From a bacterium (GTDB lineage: Bacteria; RUG730; JAAEPJ01): 18,762 bases of DNA. Below the pieces are notes generated by a model. That model was not told the origin of the DNA. It worked only from the letters and a program-made list of their open reading frames with translations, and searched no databases. Numbering within the stretch: the stretch's first letter is position 1; every line of letters starts with the position of its first letter. This document shows, piece by piece, positions 1 through 8,368 of the stretch. Where the stretch lies: assembly GCA_024222485.1 (NCBI GenBank), contig JAAEPJ010000428.1:1-18762 (forward strand), given 5' to 3'. Both the position numbers and the translations under genes were made by a program.

Positions 1-374
1 GTTTTTACCTCGAATAATTAATTATTTTTGATGAGCATATTATATAAAATTCAATATTGTTTTTGTATCTTTTTTATGGAAATCACAGATTTTTTTTTAA
101 CATTAAAAAACTTACCTTAGTTGTGCAGAGGTCTTTTAAAAATAGATACTTTAAAAAATTCAAAGTGCAAACAAGAATTTTTTAAAAAAATAACACGGGT
201 GATATTTGGATAATTCTATAAATGAATAACTACTTGAGTTAAAATATTTATTTTATTAAATTCTTCCTAGCTTATAACAATTTGATCTTTCATTTTTCCT
301 CTTAAATTTATACCAAAAGTTTGTTTTAAAAAATAGGTATTATCATTTTGTAGCGACACATGATAATTAAGGTA

Positions 375-403
375 TTGTATCAAAAAATAATTTTTTATAT
401 AAT
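375..403 (+). promoter_or_regulatory. Candidate sigma-70 promoter for gltB
   Basis: A consensus -10 box TATAAT (398-403) lies 17 bp downstream of TTGTAT (375-380), which keeps the TTG of the -35 consensus. Transcription would start near 410 and leave a leader of about 130 nt before the gltB ATG. The match is by eye in AT-rich DNA, where chance matches are common. Confidence 0.4.
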
Positions 404-416
404 GCTTGTTTATTGT

Positions 417-470
417 GCATTAATTTTTATTTATTTAGATATTTTACTTTACATTGATTAATGCTTTTTT
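417..470 (+). terminator. Terminator-like hairpin in the gltB leader (possible attenuator)
   Basis: GCATTAAT (417-424) is perfectly complementary to ATTAATGC (457-464), and six T residues follow (465-470). The loop is long (32 nt) and the stem AT-rich, so stability is modest. TAATGC at 400-405 could pair with 417-422 instead, but it lies upstream of the predicted transcript start. A premature terminator in the leader of a glutamate synthase operon would allow attenuation; this is inference. Confidence 0.25.
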
Positions 471-539
471 AAAATTCATAGAATTTGGTCAACTGTTTCT
501 CAACCCTGCACAAGATATATTTAAAAGAGGAAATTTAGA

Positions 540-3500
540 ATGACACAAAAAAACAAAGAAATCCTATTTAATCATTTTCCTAAAAAGCAAGGACTATATG
601 ATCCGGTTTTTGAGCATGACAACTGTGGCACAGGTTTTGTCTGTGACCTTAAAGGCAATAAATCACATAAAATTATGAAAAATGCTCTAGAAATTCTTAT
701 CCGCATGACCCATCGTGGTGCTGTTGGTGCAGACCCTTTAACAGGTGATGGAGCAGGAATCCTCTTACAAATGCCGGACACTTTTCTGCGAAAAAAAATG
801 AAAGACTTACCTGAAGCAGGAGATTATGGTGTGGCTCTAGTCTTCTTGCCACAAGATGAGAAAGAGCGAACCTTTTGTATCGAAACCTTTGAAGCAGAAA
901 TTAAAGCTGCTGGACAAAAACTTATTGGTTGGCGCGATGTACCAGTTGATAATTCTGTCGTTGGAGTTACTGCGCGTGCAACTGAACCTGTGATGAAACA
1001 ACTTTTTGTAGCCCTTGGCAAGTCTACCGAAAAAAGCATGCCTTTTGAACGAAAACTTTATATAATCCGTAAAAAAACAGAAAATACAATAAAAGCAAAA
1101 AACTTAAAACAAAAAACTTTTTTCTATGTCACAAACCTTTCATCAAGGACTCTTAGTTATAAGGGTTTATTAATGCCTTATCAGGTATCTAAATTTTTCT
1201 TAGATTTACAAGATCCAGAATTAACAACAGCCATTGCACTGATTCATTCACGCTACTCAACCAATACTTTCCCAACATGGGACTTAGCACAACCTTTTAG
1301 ATTTTTAGCACATAATGGAGAAATTAACACCCTAAGAGGAAATATCAACTGGATGACAGCCAGACATAGTCTCTTAAAAACCGAGTTACTAGATACTGAT
1401 CTTACAGAACTTCTTCCTATTATCATGCCTAATGGCAGTGACTCTGCTTCGCTTGATAACATGATTGAATTTCTTGCCTTAACTGGTCGTGATCTTGCCC
1501 AATTGATGAACATGCTTGTTCCTGCTGCATGGGAGACGAATAAATTTTTAGATGACGATGTTCGTGCTTTCTATGATTATCACGCCTGTGTTATGGAGCC
1601 TTGGGATGGACCTGCATCTTTAGCGGTTACTGATGGCAAACAAGTGGGAGCCGTTTTGGATAGAAATGGGTTGAGACCCTCAAGGTTTATTGAAACAAAA
1701 GATGGGATGGTCGTGATGGCATCAGAAATGGGCGTTTTAGATATTGAGCCTGAAAATATTAAAACTTCTGGGCGGCTAACACCTGGGAAAATGTTTATGG
1801 TCGATATTGAGAAAGGACGCATTGTTTCTGATGAAGAAATAAAAAAAGACATATCGACAAGAAAGCCTTATAAAGAATGGGTAAAAAATAACTTAATTGA
1901 TCTTGATGACTTAAACGCTAATGATCCGGGACAAAAAATTGATGATTTACTCGTTCTAAAGAAAGCTTTTGGCTATACTCGTGAGGATATCAGAACAATT
2001 ATTAAGCCAATGGCAGAACTTGGACAGGAACCTATTGGGGCAATGGGCGATGATATCCCCATAGCAGTTTTATCAAAAAACTCAAGACTACTTTATAATT
2101 ATTTCAAACAATTATTTGCACAGGTAACTAATCCTCCAATCGACCCAATACGCGAAGAGATTGTGATGAGCTTAACTAGCTACATTGGTCCTGAAAAAAA
2201 TATTCTCAAAGAAAGTGAAAAACACGCTGCCAGAATTAAGGTAAAAGAACCTATTTTATTTAATAAAGATCTTGCTAAGCTTGAAAACTTAAAAACTAAA
2301 AAGATTTCCATCTTATGTAAAGCTGAACAAACTGATTTTAAGGAAACACTTGACAGAATCTCTCATGAAGCAATGCAAGCTATTAATGAAGGCTATGATT
2401 TTATTATCTTAAGTGACCAAGGAGTTAACCAGGACAACATGGCCCTTCCAGCATTACTCGCTATGGGAACTGTTCACCATCATTTAGTCCGGAATGCTGT
2501 CCGTAAATGTATTGGCATTATTTTAGAAACAGCGGAACCAAGAGAAGTTTTTCACTTTGCCTTACTCTTTGGTTATGGTGCTGATGCGATTAACCCTTAC
2601 CTTGCCTATGAAGCAGTTAAAGATCTTATTTCTCAAGAACTGATTACCACAGACGAAAACATAGCCATTAAAAATTACCGCAAAGCAATAAATAAAGGCA
2701 TTAAGAAAATTTTATCAAAAATGGGAATTTCCACTCTTCAGAGTTACCGTGGTGCTCAAATTTTTGAAGCACTTGGTATTGGAGAAGAGGTCATTAATAA
2801 AAGCTTTACAGGCACATCCTCAAGGATCGGTGGCATAGATTTATCAATAATTGCAAAAGAAACGATTATGAGGCATACCAATGCTTATAATAAATTTTCT
2901 AAAAATCAAAATTACTTACCTACAGGCGGTTTCTACCAATGGAAACAAGATGGCGAGTTTCATCTTTGGAACCCTGAATCTATTGCTAAGCTCCAAGATG
3001 CAACGACTAATGGTGATTATAAAAAATATCAGGACTTTGCTAAGCTTATCAATGACCAATCAAATCAACCAACAACTTTGCGTGGTCTCTTAAACTTCAA
3101 AACAAAAAAAGCCATTCCTTTAGACCATGTTGAAAGTGTCGATGAAATTGTTAAACGCTTCTGTACAGGAGCCATGAGTTTTGGTTCAATCAGCCGTGGA
3201 GCACATGAAACCTTAGCAATTGCTATGAACCGTCTTAAGGGTCGCTCAAATACGGGAGAAGGCGGCGAGAATCCAGCAAGATTTACCCCTCTTCCTAATG
3301 GGGATTCTAAGCGTAGTGCAATTAAACAAGTAGCCTCAGGCAGGTTTGGGGTTAATTCAAATTACTTAGCAAATGCTGACGAAATTCAAATTAAAATTGC
3401 CCAAGGAGCTAAGCCGGGGGAAGGTGGTCAGCTACCCGGACATAAGGTTAGCGTAACTATTGCTAAAACTCGTTATACAACCCCCGGAGTTACTTTAATT

Positions 3501-5045
3501 TCTCCTCCTCCACATCATGATATTTACTCTATTGAAGATTTAGCACAACTGATTTATGATCTTAAAAATGCCAATCCTTATGCGCGAATTAGTGTCAAGC
3601 TAGTTTCTGAAGTAGGTGTAGGAACAATTGCTGCAGGGGTTGCTAAAGCCCATGCAGATATGATTTTAATCTCTGGTGGTGATGGTGGGACTGGAGCTTC
3701 TCCTTTAAGCTCAATGAAACATGCTGGACTGGGTTGGGAGCTTGGCTTAGCTGAAACACACCAAACCTTGGTTTTAAACGATTTAAGAAGCCGTGTAAGA
3801 CTACAAACAGATGGACAAATGAGAACAGGAAAAGATGTTGTGGTCGCTGCGATGCTTGGTGCAGAAGAATATGGATTCTCTACAGCCCCCTTAATCGTCA
3901 TGGGCTGTGTAATGCTGCGCCACTGTCATATAAATAATTGCTCAGTAGGTGTCGCAACCCAAGACAATATTTTACAGACTAGATTCAGAGGAAAAATTGA
4001 TGCTCTCATTCATTATATGAAATTTGTAGCTGAAGAAGCACGAGAAATCATGGCAGCTATAGGAGTTAGAAATATAAATGAACTCATTGGGCGTACGGAT
4101 TACTTAGAAGTGAACCAAGCAATTGTGCCTTGGAAAGCTAAAAAAATTGATTATTCCAAAGTACTATATAGACCTGATGTGCCAGAGGAGATTGGTGTTT
4201 ACAAAACAAAAAAACAAAATCATGCTATTGATAATGTTTTAGACTGGAAGTTAGTTGCTGATGCCAAAGAAGCTCTTGAACATCAAAAAGAAGTTAAAAT
4301 AACATCAAAAATATCGAACACAAATAGAACTGTTGGCGCAATTTTGAGCTACCATGTTTCTAAAAATTATTCAGATGCCGGTCTTAATGATAACACAATC
4401 CATTGTAAATTTAATGGTTATGCCGGACAATCATTTGGAACATTCCTTGCACATGGGATTACCTTTGAGCTAGAAGGGATGGCTAATGACTATGTGGGAA
4501 AAGCTATCTCTGGAGGTAAAATTATTGTTTACCCTTCTAAAAAAGCTAGTTATATCCCTGAAGAAAATATCTTAATCGGCAATACAACTTTTTATGGTGC
4601 GATTCATGGGGAAGCTTATATCCAAGGTGTTGGTGGCGAAAGATTCTGTATCCGCAACTCTGGCTTAAATGCTGTCATTGAAGGTGTTGGCGATCATGCG
4701 TGTGAATATATGACAGGTGGGAATGTGGTCATTATCGGTAAAACAGGTAGAAACTTTGCAGCAGGAATGAGCGGTGGAACTGCTTATGTATGGGATTATG
4801 ATGGGCAGTTTAAAGACCGTTGTAATATGGAGATGGTTGAGATTGAAGAATTAACGGCTGAAGATCATGATATAATCAACACGCTCCTTCGTAACCATAA
4901 GAAACATACACATAGTAAGGTCGTAAATAAATTCTTAAACGGCAATGAGAGTGCCAAATTGGTCAAGGTTATGCCAATCGAATATAAGCATATTTTAACA
5001 CAGAAAAAACTAGAAGAAAAAATGGGTTTGGCTGATAATCAGTAA
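540..5045 (+). CDS. gltB: Glutamate synthase (NADPH) large subunit
   Basis: This is the alpha subunit of GOGAT. It hydrolyses glutamine and transfers the ammonia to 2-oxoglutarate, giving glutamate in the cytoplasm. At 1501 aa it has the usual length. The N-terminus has a 28-residue propeptide followed by Cys29 in DNCGTGF, the expected N-terminal nucleophile after processing. The class II amidotransferase domain spans about 29-440 (RYSTNTFPTW, LAHNGEINTLRGN), the central domain about 470-770, and the FMN/2-oxoglutarate barrel about 820-1200 (SGGDGGTGASP near 1045). Cys1123, Cys1129 and Cys1134 form the CX5CX4C 3Fe-4S motif, and the GXGXG beta-helix covers about 1340-1430. The start has a Shine-Dalgarno (AGAGGAAA, about 525-532). 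gltD follows 111 nt downstream, which marks this as the two-subunit NADPH type, not the single-chain ferredoxin type. No lesion was seen. Confidence 0.98.
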   Translation: MTQKNKEILFNHFPKKQGLYDPVFEHDNCGTGFVCDLKGNKSHKIMKNALEILIRMTHRGAVGADPLTGDGAGILLQMPDTFLRKKMKDLPEAGDYGVALVFLPQDEKERTFCIETFEAEIKAAGQKLIGWRDVPVDNSVVGVTARATEPVMKQLFVALGKSTEKSMPFERKLYIIRKKTENTIKAKNLKQKTFFYVTNLSSRTLSYKGLLMPYQVSKFFLDLQDPELTTAIALIHSRYSTNTFPTWDLAQPFRFLAHNGEINTLRGNINWMTARHSLLKTELLDTDLTELLPIIMPNGSDSASLDNMIEFLALTGRDLAQLMNMLVPAAWETNKFLDDDVRAFYDYHACVMEPWDGPASLAVTDGKQVGAVLDRNGLRPSRFIETKDGMVVMASEMGVLDIEPENIKTSGRLTPGKMFMVDIEKGRIVSDEEIKKDISTRKPYKEWVKNNLIDLDDLNANDPGQKIDDLLVLKKAFGYTREDIRTIIKPMAELGQEPIGAMGDDIPIAVLSKNSRLLYNYFKQLFAQVTNPPIDPIREEIVMSLTSYIGPEKNILKESEKHAARIKVKEPILFNKDLAKLENLKTKKISILCKAEQTDFKETLDRISHEAMQAINEGYDFIILSDQGVNQDNMALPALLAMGTVHHHLVRNAVRKCIGIILETAEPREVFHFALLFGYGADAINPYLAYEAVKDLISQELITTDENIAIKNYRKAINKGIKKILSKMGISTLQSYRGAQIFEALGIGEEVINKSFTGTSSRIGGIDLSIIAKETIMRHTNAYNKFSKNQNYLPTGGFYQWKQDGEFHLWNPESIAKLQDATTNGDYKKYQDFAKLINDQSNQPTTLRGLLNFKTKKAIPLDHVESVDEIVKRFCTGAMSFGSISRGAHETLAIAMNRLKGRSNTGEGGENPARFTPLPNGDSKRSAIKQVASGRFGVNSNYLANADEIQIKIAQGAKPGEGGQLPGHKVSVTIAKTRYTTPGVTLISPPPHHDIYSIEDLAQLIYDLKNANPYARISVKLVSEVGVGTIAAGVAKAHADMILISGGDGGTGASPLSSMKHAGLGWELGLAETHQTLVLNDLRSRVRLQTDGQMRTGKDVVVAAMLGAEEYGFSTAPLIVMGCVMLRHCHINNCSVGVATQDNILQTRFRGKIDALIHYMKFVAEEAREIMAAIGVRNINELIGRTDYLEVNQAIVPWKAKKIDYSKVLYRPDVPEEIGVYKTKKQNHAIDNVLDWKLVADAKEALEHQKEVKITSKISNTNRTVGAILSYHVSKNYSDAGLNDNTIHCKFNGYAGQSFGTFLAHGITFELEGMANDYVGKAISGGKIIVYPSKKASYIPEENILIGNTTFYGAIHGEAYIQGVGGERFCIRNSGLNAVIEGVGDHACEYMTGGNVVIIGKTGRNFAAGMSGGTAYVWDYDGQFKDRCNMEMVEIEELTAEDHDIINTLLRNHKKHTHSKVVNKFLNGNESAKLVKVMPIEYKHILTQKKLEEKMGLADNQ

Positions 5046-5092
5046 ACCGTCAAGATCAAAGAGGAAAAAAAGCTTAAAAACTAAATGATAAT

Positions 5093-5135
5093 GGGCTGCG
5101 TCTATCCTTACAAGGATGTTGCCTGAGATTTTTAT
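5093..5135 (+). promoter_or_regulatory. Structured intercistronic element between gltB and gltD
   Basis: The 111-nt spacer contains a two-tier hairpin. The inner stem is ATCCT (5104-5108) with AGGAT (5113-5117) around the loop TACA. An outer stem pairs GGGC (5093-5096) with GCCT (5121-5124), including one G-U pair. The sequence then runs GAGATTTTTATT. It could be a weak attenuator, an mRNA processing or stabilising element, or nothing. It does not match a riboswitch class I know. Confidence 0.3.
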
Positions 5136-5156
5136 TGATAAGGAGACACTTTAATT

Positions 5157-6584
5157 ATGGCTAAAGATCCTAAAGGTTTTTTAAATATAACTAGAAAAAT
5201 ATCAGAATACAGACCTGTTTGTGACCGCATAAGGGATAACAAAGAGGTCATAGACCCACGCTCAGATGCATCTTCTATGGAACAAGCAAAGCGCTGTATG
5301 GATTGTGGGACACCATTCTGTCATAGTGGTTGCCCTATCGGCAACATTATCCCAGAATGGAATGAACTTTTAGCTGCAGGACACTGGGAAGCAGCCTTTC
5401 TTTTATTAGATGCTACAAATATTCTACCAGAAGTGACGGGTAGAATTTGTCCTGCTTTATGTGAAGCATCTTGTGTGATAGCGATTAATGATGATGCCGT
5501 AACCATCCGTGAAAATGAGCTGGGAATCATTGAACATGCCTTTAATTCTGTGCTAATCAAACCTCACCCACCGCAAGTTCGAACAGGCAAACATGTTGCA
5601 GTTGTTGGTAGTGGACCTGCAGGAATTAGTGTAGCAGCATTTTTGAATAGAAAAGGCTACTCTGTAACTGTTTTTGAAAGAGATGCTAACCTTGGTGGTA
5701 TCTTGCGTTACGGTATTCCTGATTTTAAGCTTGAAAAAACTTTACTCGAAAGACGCATTGAACTTTTAAAAGAAGAGGGCATACAATTTAAAGTTAATAC
5801 GAATATTACAGATATTGACTCACTTAAAAAAGAGCAAGACTTTGATGCCGTGTGCTTGGCGATTGGCTCAAGAACTCCCCGTGATTTAGTTGTCCCTGGT
5901 CGGGAACTCGATGGCATTCATTTTGCAATGGACTTCTTGATCCAGCATAACAAAAAAGTCACAGCTGAATCATTTAATGAACCTGATATTACGGCACTCA
6001 ACAAAAATGTTGTAGTCATAGGTGGAGGAGATACAGGTGCCGACTGTATTGGTGTTTCACATAGACAGGGAGCGAGCTGTGTTACTCAAATAGAAATTAT
6101 GCCTAAACCTCCTGAAGATCGGACTCCAGAAATGGCTTGGCCAAAATTCCCAATGATTCTTAGGGTATCATCTTCACATCAAGAAGGTGGCGAGCGTGAC
6201 TGGTGTGTGATGACCAAAAAATTTCTAGCAACTGAAAATAAAAAAGTTAGAGCAATTCAATGTGAAAGGGTTGAGTTTGGACCTGAAAAAGATTCGAATG
6301 GTCGTGCGATCATGAAAGTTGTAGAAAATAGTGAATTTGAAATACCTACAGACCTTGTTGTTCTAGCCATGGGCTTTGTCCATCCCGAACATGAGGGCTT
6401 GATTAAAAATACAGGTTTAGAACTTGACCAAAGAGGAAATATCAAAGCAGCGGAAAAAAACCCAACAACTTCTATCGAAGGAGTTTTTGTAGCAGGGGAT
6501 GCCAGACGCGGAGCATCCTTGATTGTCTGGGCAATTTATGAAGCGCAAAATGCTGCAGCGGCAATCGATGAATACTTGTCATAA
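5157..6584 (+). CDS. gltD: Glutamate synthase (NADPH) small subunit
   Basis: This is the beta subunit of GOGAT. It takes electrons from NADPH onto FAD and passes them through 4Fe-4S clusters to GltB. The length (475 aa) is typical. Cluster cysteines near the N-terminus are Cys47, Cys50, Cys55 and Cys59 (CMDCGTPFCHSGC), with a second set at Cys98, Cys102 and Cys106. The FAD Rossmann motif is GSGPAG at 151-156, followed by the usual GGILRYGIPDFKLEK. The NADPH-binding motif GGGDTG is at 289-294. The C-terminal FAD motif GVFVAGDARRG is followed by the helix that ends the protein. The ATG has an AAGGAGA Shine-Dalgarno about 11 nt upstream. It is probably co-transcribed with gltB, and its last codons overlap the next gene. 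Confidence 0.98.
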   Translation: MAKDPKGFLNITRKISEYRPVCDRIRDNKEVIDPRSDASSMEQAKRCMDCGTPFCHSGCPIGNIIPEWNELLAAGHWEAAFLLLDATNILPEVTGRICPALCEASCVIAINDDAVTIRENELGIIEHAFNSVLIKPHPPQVRTGKHVAVVGSGPAGISVAAFLNRKGYSVTVFERDANLGGILRYGIPDFKLEKTLLERRIELLKEEGIQFKVNTNITDIDSLKKEQDFDAVCLAIGSRTPRDLVVPGRELDGIHFAMDFLIQHNKKVTAESFNEPDITALNKNVVVIGGGDTGADCIGVSHRQGASCVTQIEIMPKPPEDRTPEMAWPKFPMILRVSSSHQEGGERDWCVMTKKFLATENKKVRAIQCERVEFGPEKDSNGRAIMKVVENSEFEIPTDLVVLAMGFVHPEHEGLIKNTGLELDQRGNIKAAEKNPTTSIEGVFVAGDARRGASLIVWAIYEAQNAAAAIDEYLS

Positions 6585-7071
6585 AAAAACTACGCCCTCT
6601 TTAAGTATTACTCGCACAAGGAGACGAAAAAAAACTGTATCAGCACAAATGGTTAACGGCAATATCCATATCAAAGCACCCATGCATATTGCCGAAACTG
6701 AGCTTCATAAAATCATTGAAAACCTCACAAAAAAGTTAACTAAAAAAACGGATCTTTCGCTTAAAGATATTACGAAAAAACTCAATAAAAAATATTTCAA
6801 CAACAAGCTTATCATTAACTCCATTGAATATTCTGCTAAACAAAAAAAACGCTTTGGTTCCTGTCAAACCCTAACAGCTAGGATTTTAATTTCTGAACGA
6901 CTTAAAAAAGTACCTAAATGGGTTTTAGAATATGTGATTTTTCATGAGATGGCACACTTGATTGAGCCTAATCATGGCCAAAATTTTAAAAAAATTACAG
7001 CCAAATTTCCTTTAGAAGAACGGGCAAAAGGCTTTTTATTGGCTATGAGCTATGAGCTTTATGATGAATGA
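6568..7071 (+). CDS. YgjP/SprT-like zinc metallopeptidase domain protein (DUF45)
   Basis: This is a predicted cytoplasmic zinc-dependent hydrolase of the YgjP (DUF45/WLM-like) group; substrates are not known. The C-terminal half carries HEMAH with a third histidine, HEXXHX5H (His126, His130, His136), in VIFHEMAHLIEPNHGQNF. The preceding RFGSCQ and WVLEYVIFHE segments are also family-typical. I chose ATG 6568 because residues 10-35, with the RTRRRKK and GNIHIKAP stretches, match the family N-terminus, so the internal ATG at 6649 would cut into the domain. The frame stays open up to 6523, deeper in gltD. The start overlaps the last six codons of gltD and has no clear Shine-Dalgarno, which suggests translational coupling. 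At 167 aa it is shorter than typical members (about 220-240 aa). Confidence 0.82.
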   Translation: MNTCHKKTTPSLSITRTRRRKKTVSAQMVNGNIHIKAPMHIAETELHKIIENLTKKLTKKTDLSLKDITKKLNKKYFNNKLIINSIEYSAKQKKRFGSCQTLTARILISERLKKVPKWVLEYVIFHEMAHLIEPNHGQNFKKITAKFPLEERAKGFLLAMSYELYDE

Positions 7072-7103
7072 TTTGCAAATTTTTTGAAAAATTTGTAAAA
7101 TTA

Positions 7104-7133
7104 TTGACCGTTTTTACTGAGTAATTGTATAGT
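7104..7133 (+). promoter_or_regulatory. Promoter of tRNA-Cys
   Basis: TTGACC (7104-7109) and TATAGT (7128-7133) are separated by 18 bp, each matching five of six consensus bases. Transcription would begin near 7140, about 28 nt before the mature tRNA. The placement directly upstream of a tRNA makes this one of the most credible promoters in the window. Confidence 0.6.
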
Positions 7134-7167
7134 CTATTCAATCAATAATTATTACTCATCTGAATCT

Positions 7168-7239
7168 GGCGTGGTACCCAAGTGGTAAGGGAGAGGTCTG
7201 CAACACCTTTATTCAGGGGTTCGAATCCCCTCCACGCCT
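7168..7239 (+). tRNA. trnC: tRNA-Cys (GCA anticodon)
   Basis: The 72-nt sequence folds as a full cloverleaf. The acceptor stem is GGCGTGG (7168-7174) with CCACGCC (7232-7238). The D stem is CCC/GGG, the anticodon stem GAGGT/ACCTT has the loop CTGCAAC, and the T arm is AGGGG-TTCGAAT-CCCCT. The anticodon GCA (7200-7202) reads cysteine codons, and the discriminator base at 7239 is T, the identity base expected for tRNA-Cys. The 3' CCA is not encoded, so it must be added by a nucleotidyltransferase. A frame that overlaps this gene (7182-7409) is therefore not a protein gene. Confidence 0.97.
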
Positions 7240-7600
7240 ATTATTTGCATATTTTATGGCATAAAATAATCAACACTTCTTTTGTACCAACTAATTATTG
7301 TATTAACCTACGACAGCGAAGCTGCAAAAAAATTCAAAAATTAGAATACGAACAAGGTTCTACTCCTCATCAAATCAAATATAAATTAGATATGTACAAT
7401 AATTATTGATAAAAAAAAAGCAATTACAACAAGAATCCTGTAACTGCTTTTATAAATACAAAGGATACATTAGATGCTATGTTTTGAGATATCTTAGACA
7501 CACAAAAGTTGACAGGACCAGTATTTGGTTTTGGTAATCTAAGCCCTCATGGACTTGCTTTTATCAAAAAAAATCATATTCATTGATTCTTAAGCCTATT
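7240..7600 (+). other. Decayed region downstream of tRNA-Cys with a protein-like remnant
   Basis: No intact gene is present. One frame runs through the area with stops at 7407, 7410 and 7485. Its last segment (7488-7586, 32 codons) reads like real protein, for example GPVFGFGNLSPHGLAFIKK, but has no start codon or Shine-Dalgarno. A small CAGC-GAA-GCTG hairpin sits at 7313-7323. The composition suggests a degraded gene next to the tRNA; I cannot name its family. Confidence 0.35.
7411..7451 (+). terminator. Hairpin, probable bidirectional terminator after tRNA-Cys
   Basis: AAAAGCAATTACA (7416-7428) pairs with TGTAACTGCTTTT (7439-7451) with one mismatch in 13 positions, around a 10-nt loop. An A-run precedes the stem and a short T-run ends it, so it could stop transcription in both directions. 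It is placed to end the tRNA transcript on + and the broken gene's transcript on -. Confidence 0.5.
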
Positions 7601-8236
7601 TTAGTCTTTTTTCTGAGTTTTGCGGTTAGTGCCAAGATCCATTGCACTTTGTGAAAATTGGGACTTACCTATTTCCTTATCAAACCCCGTAAAATCTATC
7701 TTGATATCTTTATACTGAAAATACTCTATATACGGTAAAATCATGCCTCCTAAAAACAATGATAAAACTATTATAAAATTCCAATTATTAGATATTACAT
7801 TATAATTTGTCAAAAATATTCCTTTACCACAATGCCAACTTCCCTGGAAAAAATAAAACGAGTAAAATAGGCAAGATAAACCATAAAACAATTTTATATC
7901 CCCAGCTAGACTTTAAGTCATTTCCAAAGCTATTAAAAAAGTCTTGCACTTCTGTCGTTAGAAATTTCCTATTTAATGCAATTGCTTTATTAAAATATTT
8001 TTTTGCTTCTTTATACTTCCTTAGTTTATAATAAACTCGTCCTAAATCAAAATCTAAAAGACGATATTTGATAATATAAAAAAAATAGTGAAAAATAAAA
8101 ACGAAAGTGTATCAAAAAAATAATATTGATCTATTCCAAAGACAGATTTTATCTGCAAATATGAAAAAAAACTGGTTAAAAATGAGATGCTCATAAATAA
8201 AAATATCCCTTTCATAAATACCAACAATCCTCTCAT
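7601..8236 (-). pseudogene. Broken membrane protein with a TPR repeat
   Basis: Three consecutive minus-strand frames read as one protein. The first (8236-8054) is hydrophobic, with a likely membrane segment (GIFLFMSISFLTSFF). The second, about 8085-7824, has no start of its own; it contains one TPR-like unit (LLDFDLGRVYYKLRKYKEA, then KKYFNKAIAL) and a membrane segment (IVLWFILPILLVLFF). The third (to 7601) has another membrane segment and a polar tail. The first and third parts share a frame and the middle is shifted, so there are two compensating frameshifts. The first lies at an eight-base homopolymer (A8 on +, 8078-8085). The function is unknown. Sequencing error, slippage or true decay are all possible. 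It is divergent from the intact TPR gene at 8369. Confidence 0.55.
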
Positions 8237-8266
8237 ATCAAGTAAAAAGATATCTTAAAAATTCCC

Positions 8267-8295
8267 ATGACTTAACTCTCAAATTAACCTATAAT
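8267..8295 (+). promoter_or_regulatory. Candidate promoter of the TPR gene
   Basis: TATAAT (8290-8295) lies 17 bp after ATGACT (8267-8272), a four-of-six match to the -35 box. The start would be near 8302, leaving a leader of about 67 nt. The start region holds a direct repeat of ATTACACCT (8294-8302 and 8309-8317), spaced 15 bp apart, and then CAATATAAA twice; these might be regulator sites. Confidence 0.4.
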
Positions 8296-8368
8296 TACAC
8301 CTTAACATATTACACCTACAATATAAACAATATAAAACAAATAGTTAGTTAAGGAGATATAATCCAAA

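Larger units (their letters stand above)
1..539. other. Non-coding region upstream of gltB
   Basis: This stretch is very AT-rich and has no convincing gene. The only short frame I noted (31-120, 29 codons, starting at ATG) has no Shine-Dalgarno and a composition like its surroundings, so I do not call it. The region holds the gltB promoter candidate and a terminator-like hairpin, listed separately. An 8-nt inverted pair, TTGTGCAG at 120-127 and CTGCACAA at 507-514, is probably chance at that distance. I see no sigma-54 (GG-N10-GC) promoter. Confidence 0.6.

Noticed and set aside
31-120. 29-codon ORF near the left edge
   Set aside because: It has no Shine-Dalgarno, low complexity and no recognisable pattern.
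3578-3901. Minus-strand frames within gltB, gltD and the rfaE1-like genes
   Set aside because: These are shadows of strongly conserved plus-strand genes and have no ribosome sites or family-like sequence.
5093-5135. Riboswitch (TPP or glycine type) before gltD
   Set aside because: A CTGAGA string and its complement recall pieces of the TPP and glycine aptamers, but the other conserved blocks are missing.
7182-7409. 75-aa frame overlapping the tRNA
   Set aside because: It begins inside tRNA-Cys and has no ribosome site. Only its far end may belong to the decayed remnant described for 7240-7600.
7485-7487. TGA read as tryptophan (code 4/25)
   Set aside because: An in-frame TGA in the remnant would give a sensible peptide if recoded. 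However, all long genes use TGG for Trp, several end at TGA (for example 15798-15800), and none has an internal TGA. Decay is simpler.
7807-8031. Plus-strand 74-aa frame
   Set aside because: It lies antisense to the TPR-like middle segment of the minus-strand pseudogene, whose amino-acid pattern is much more convincing.
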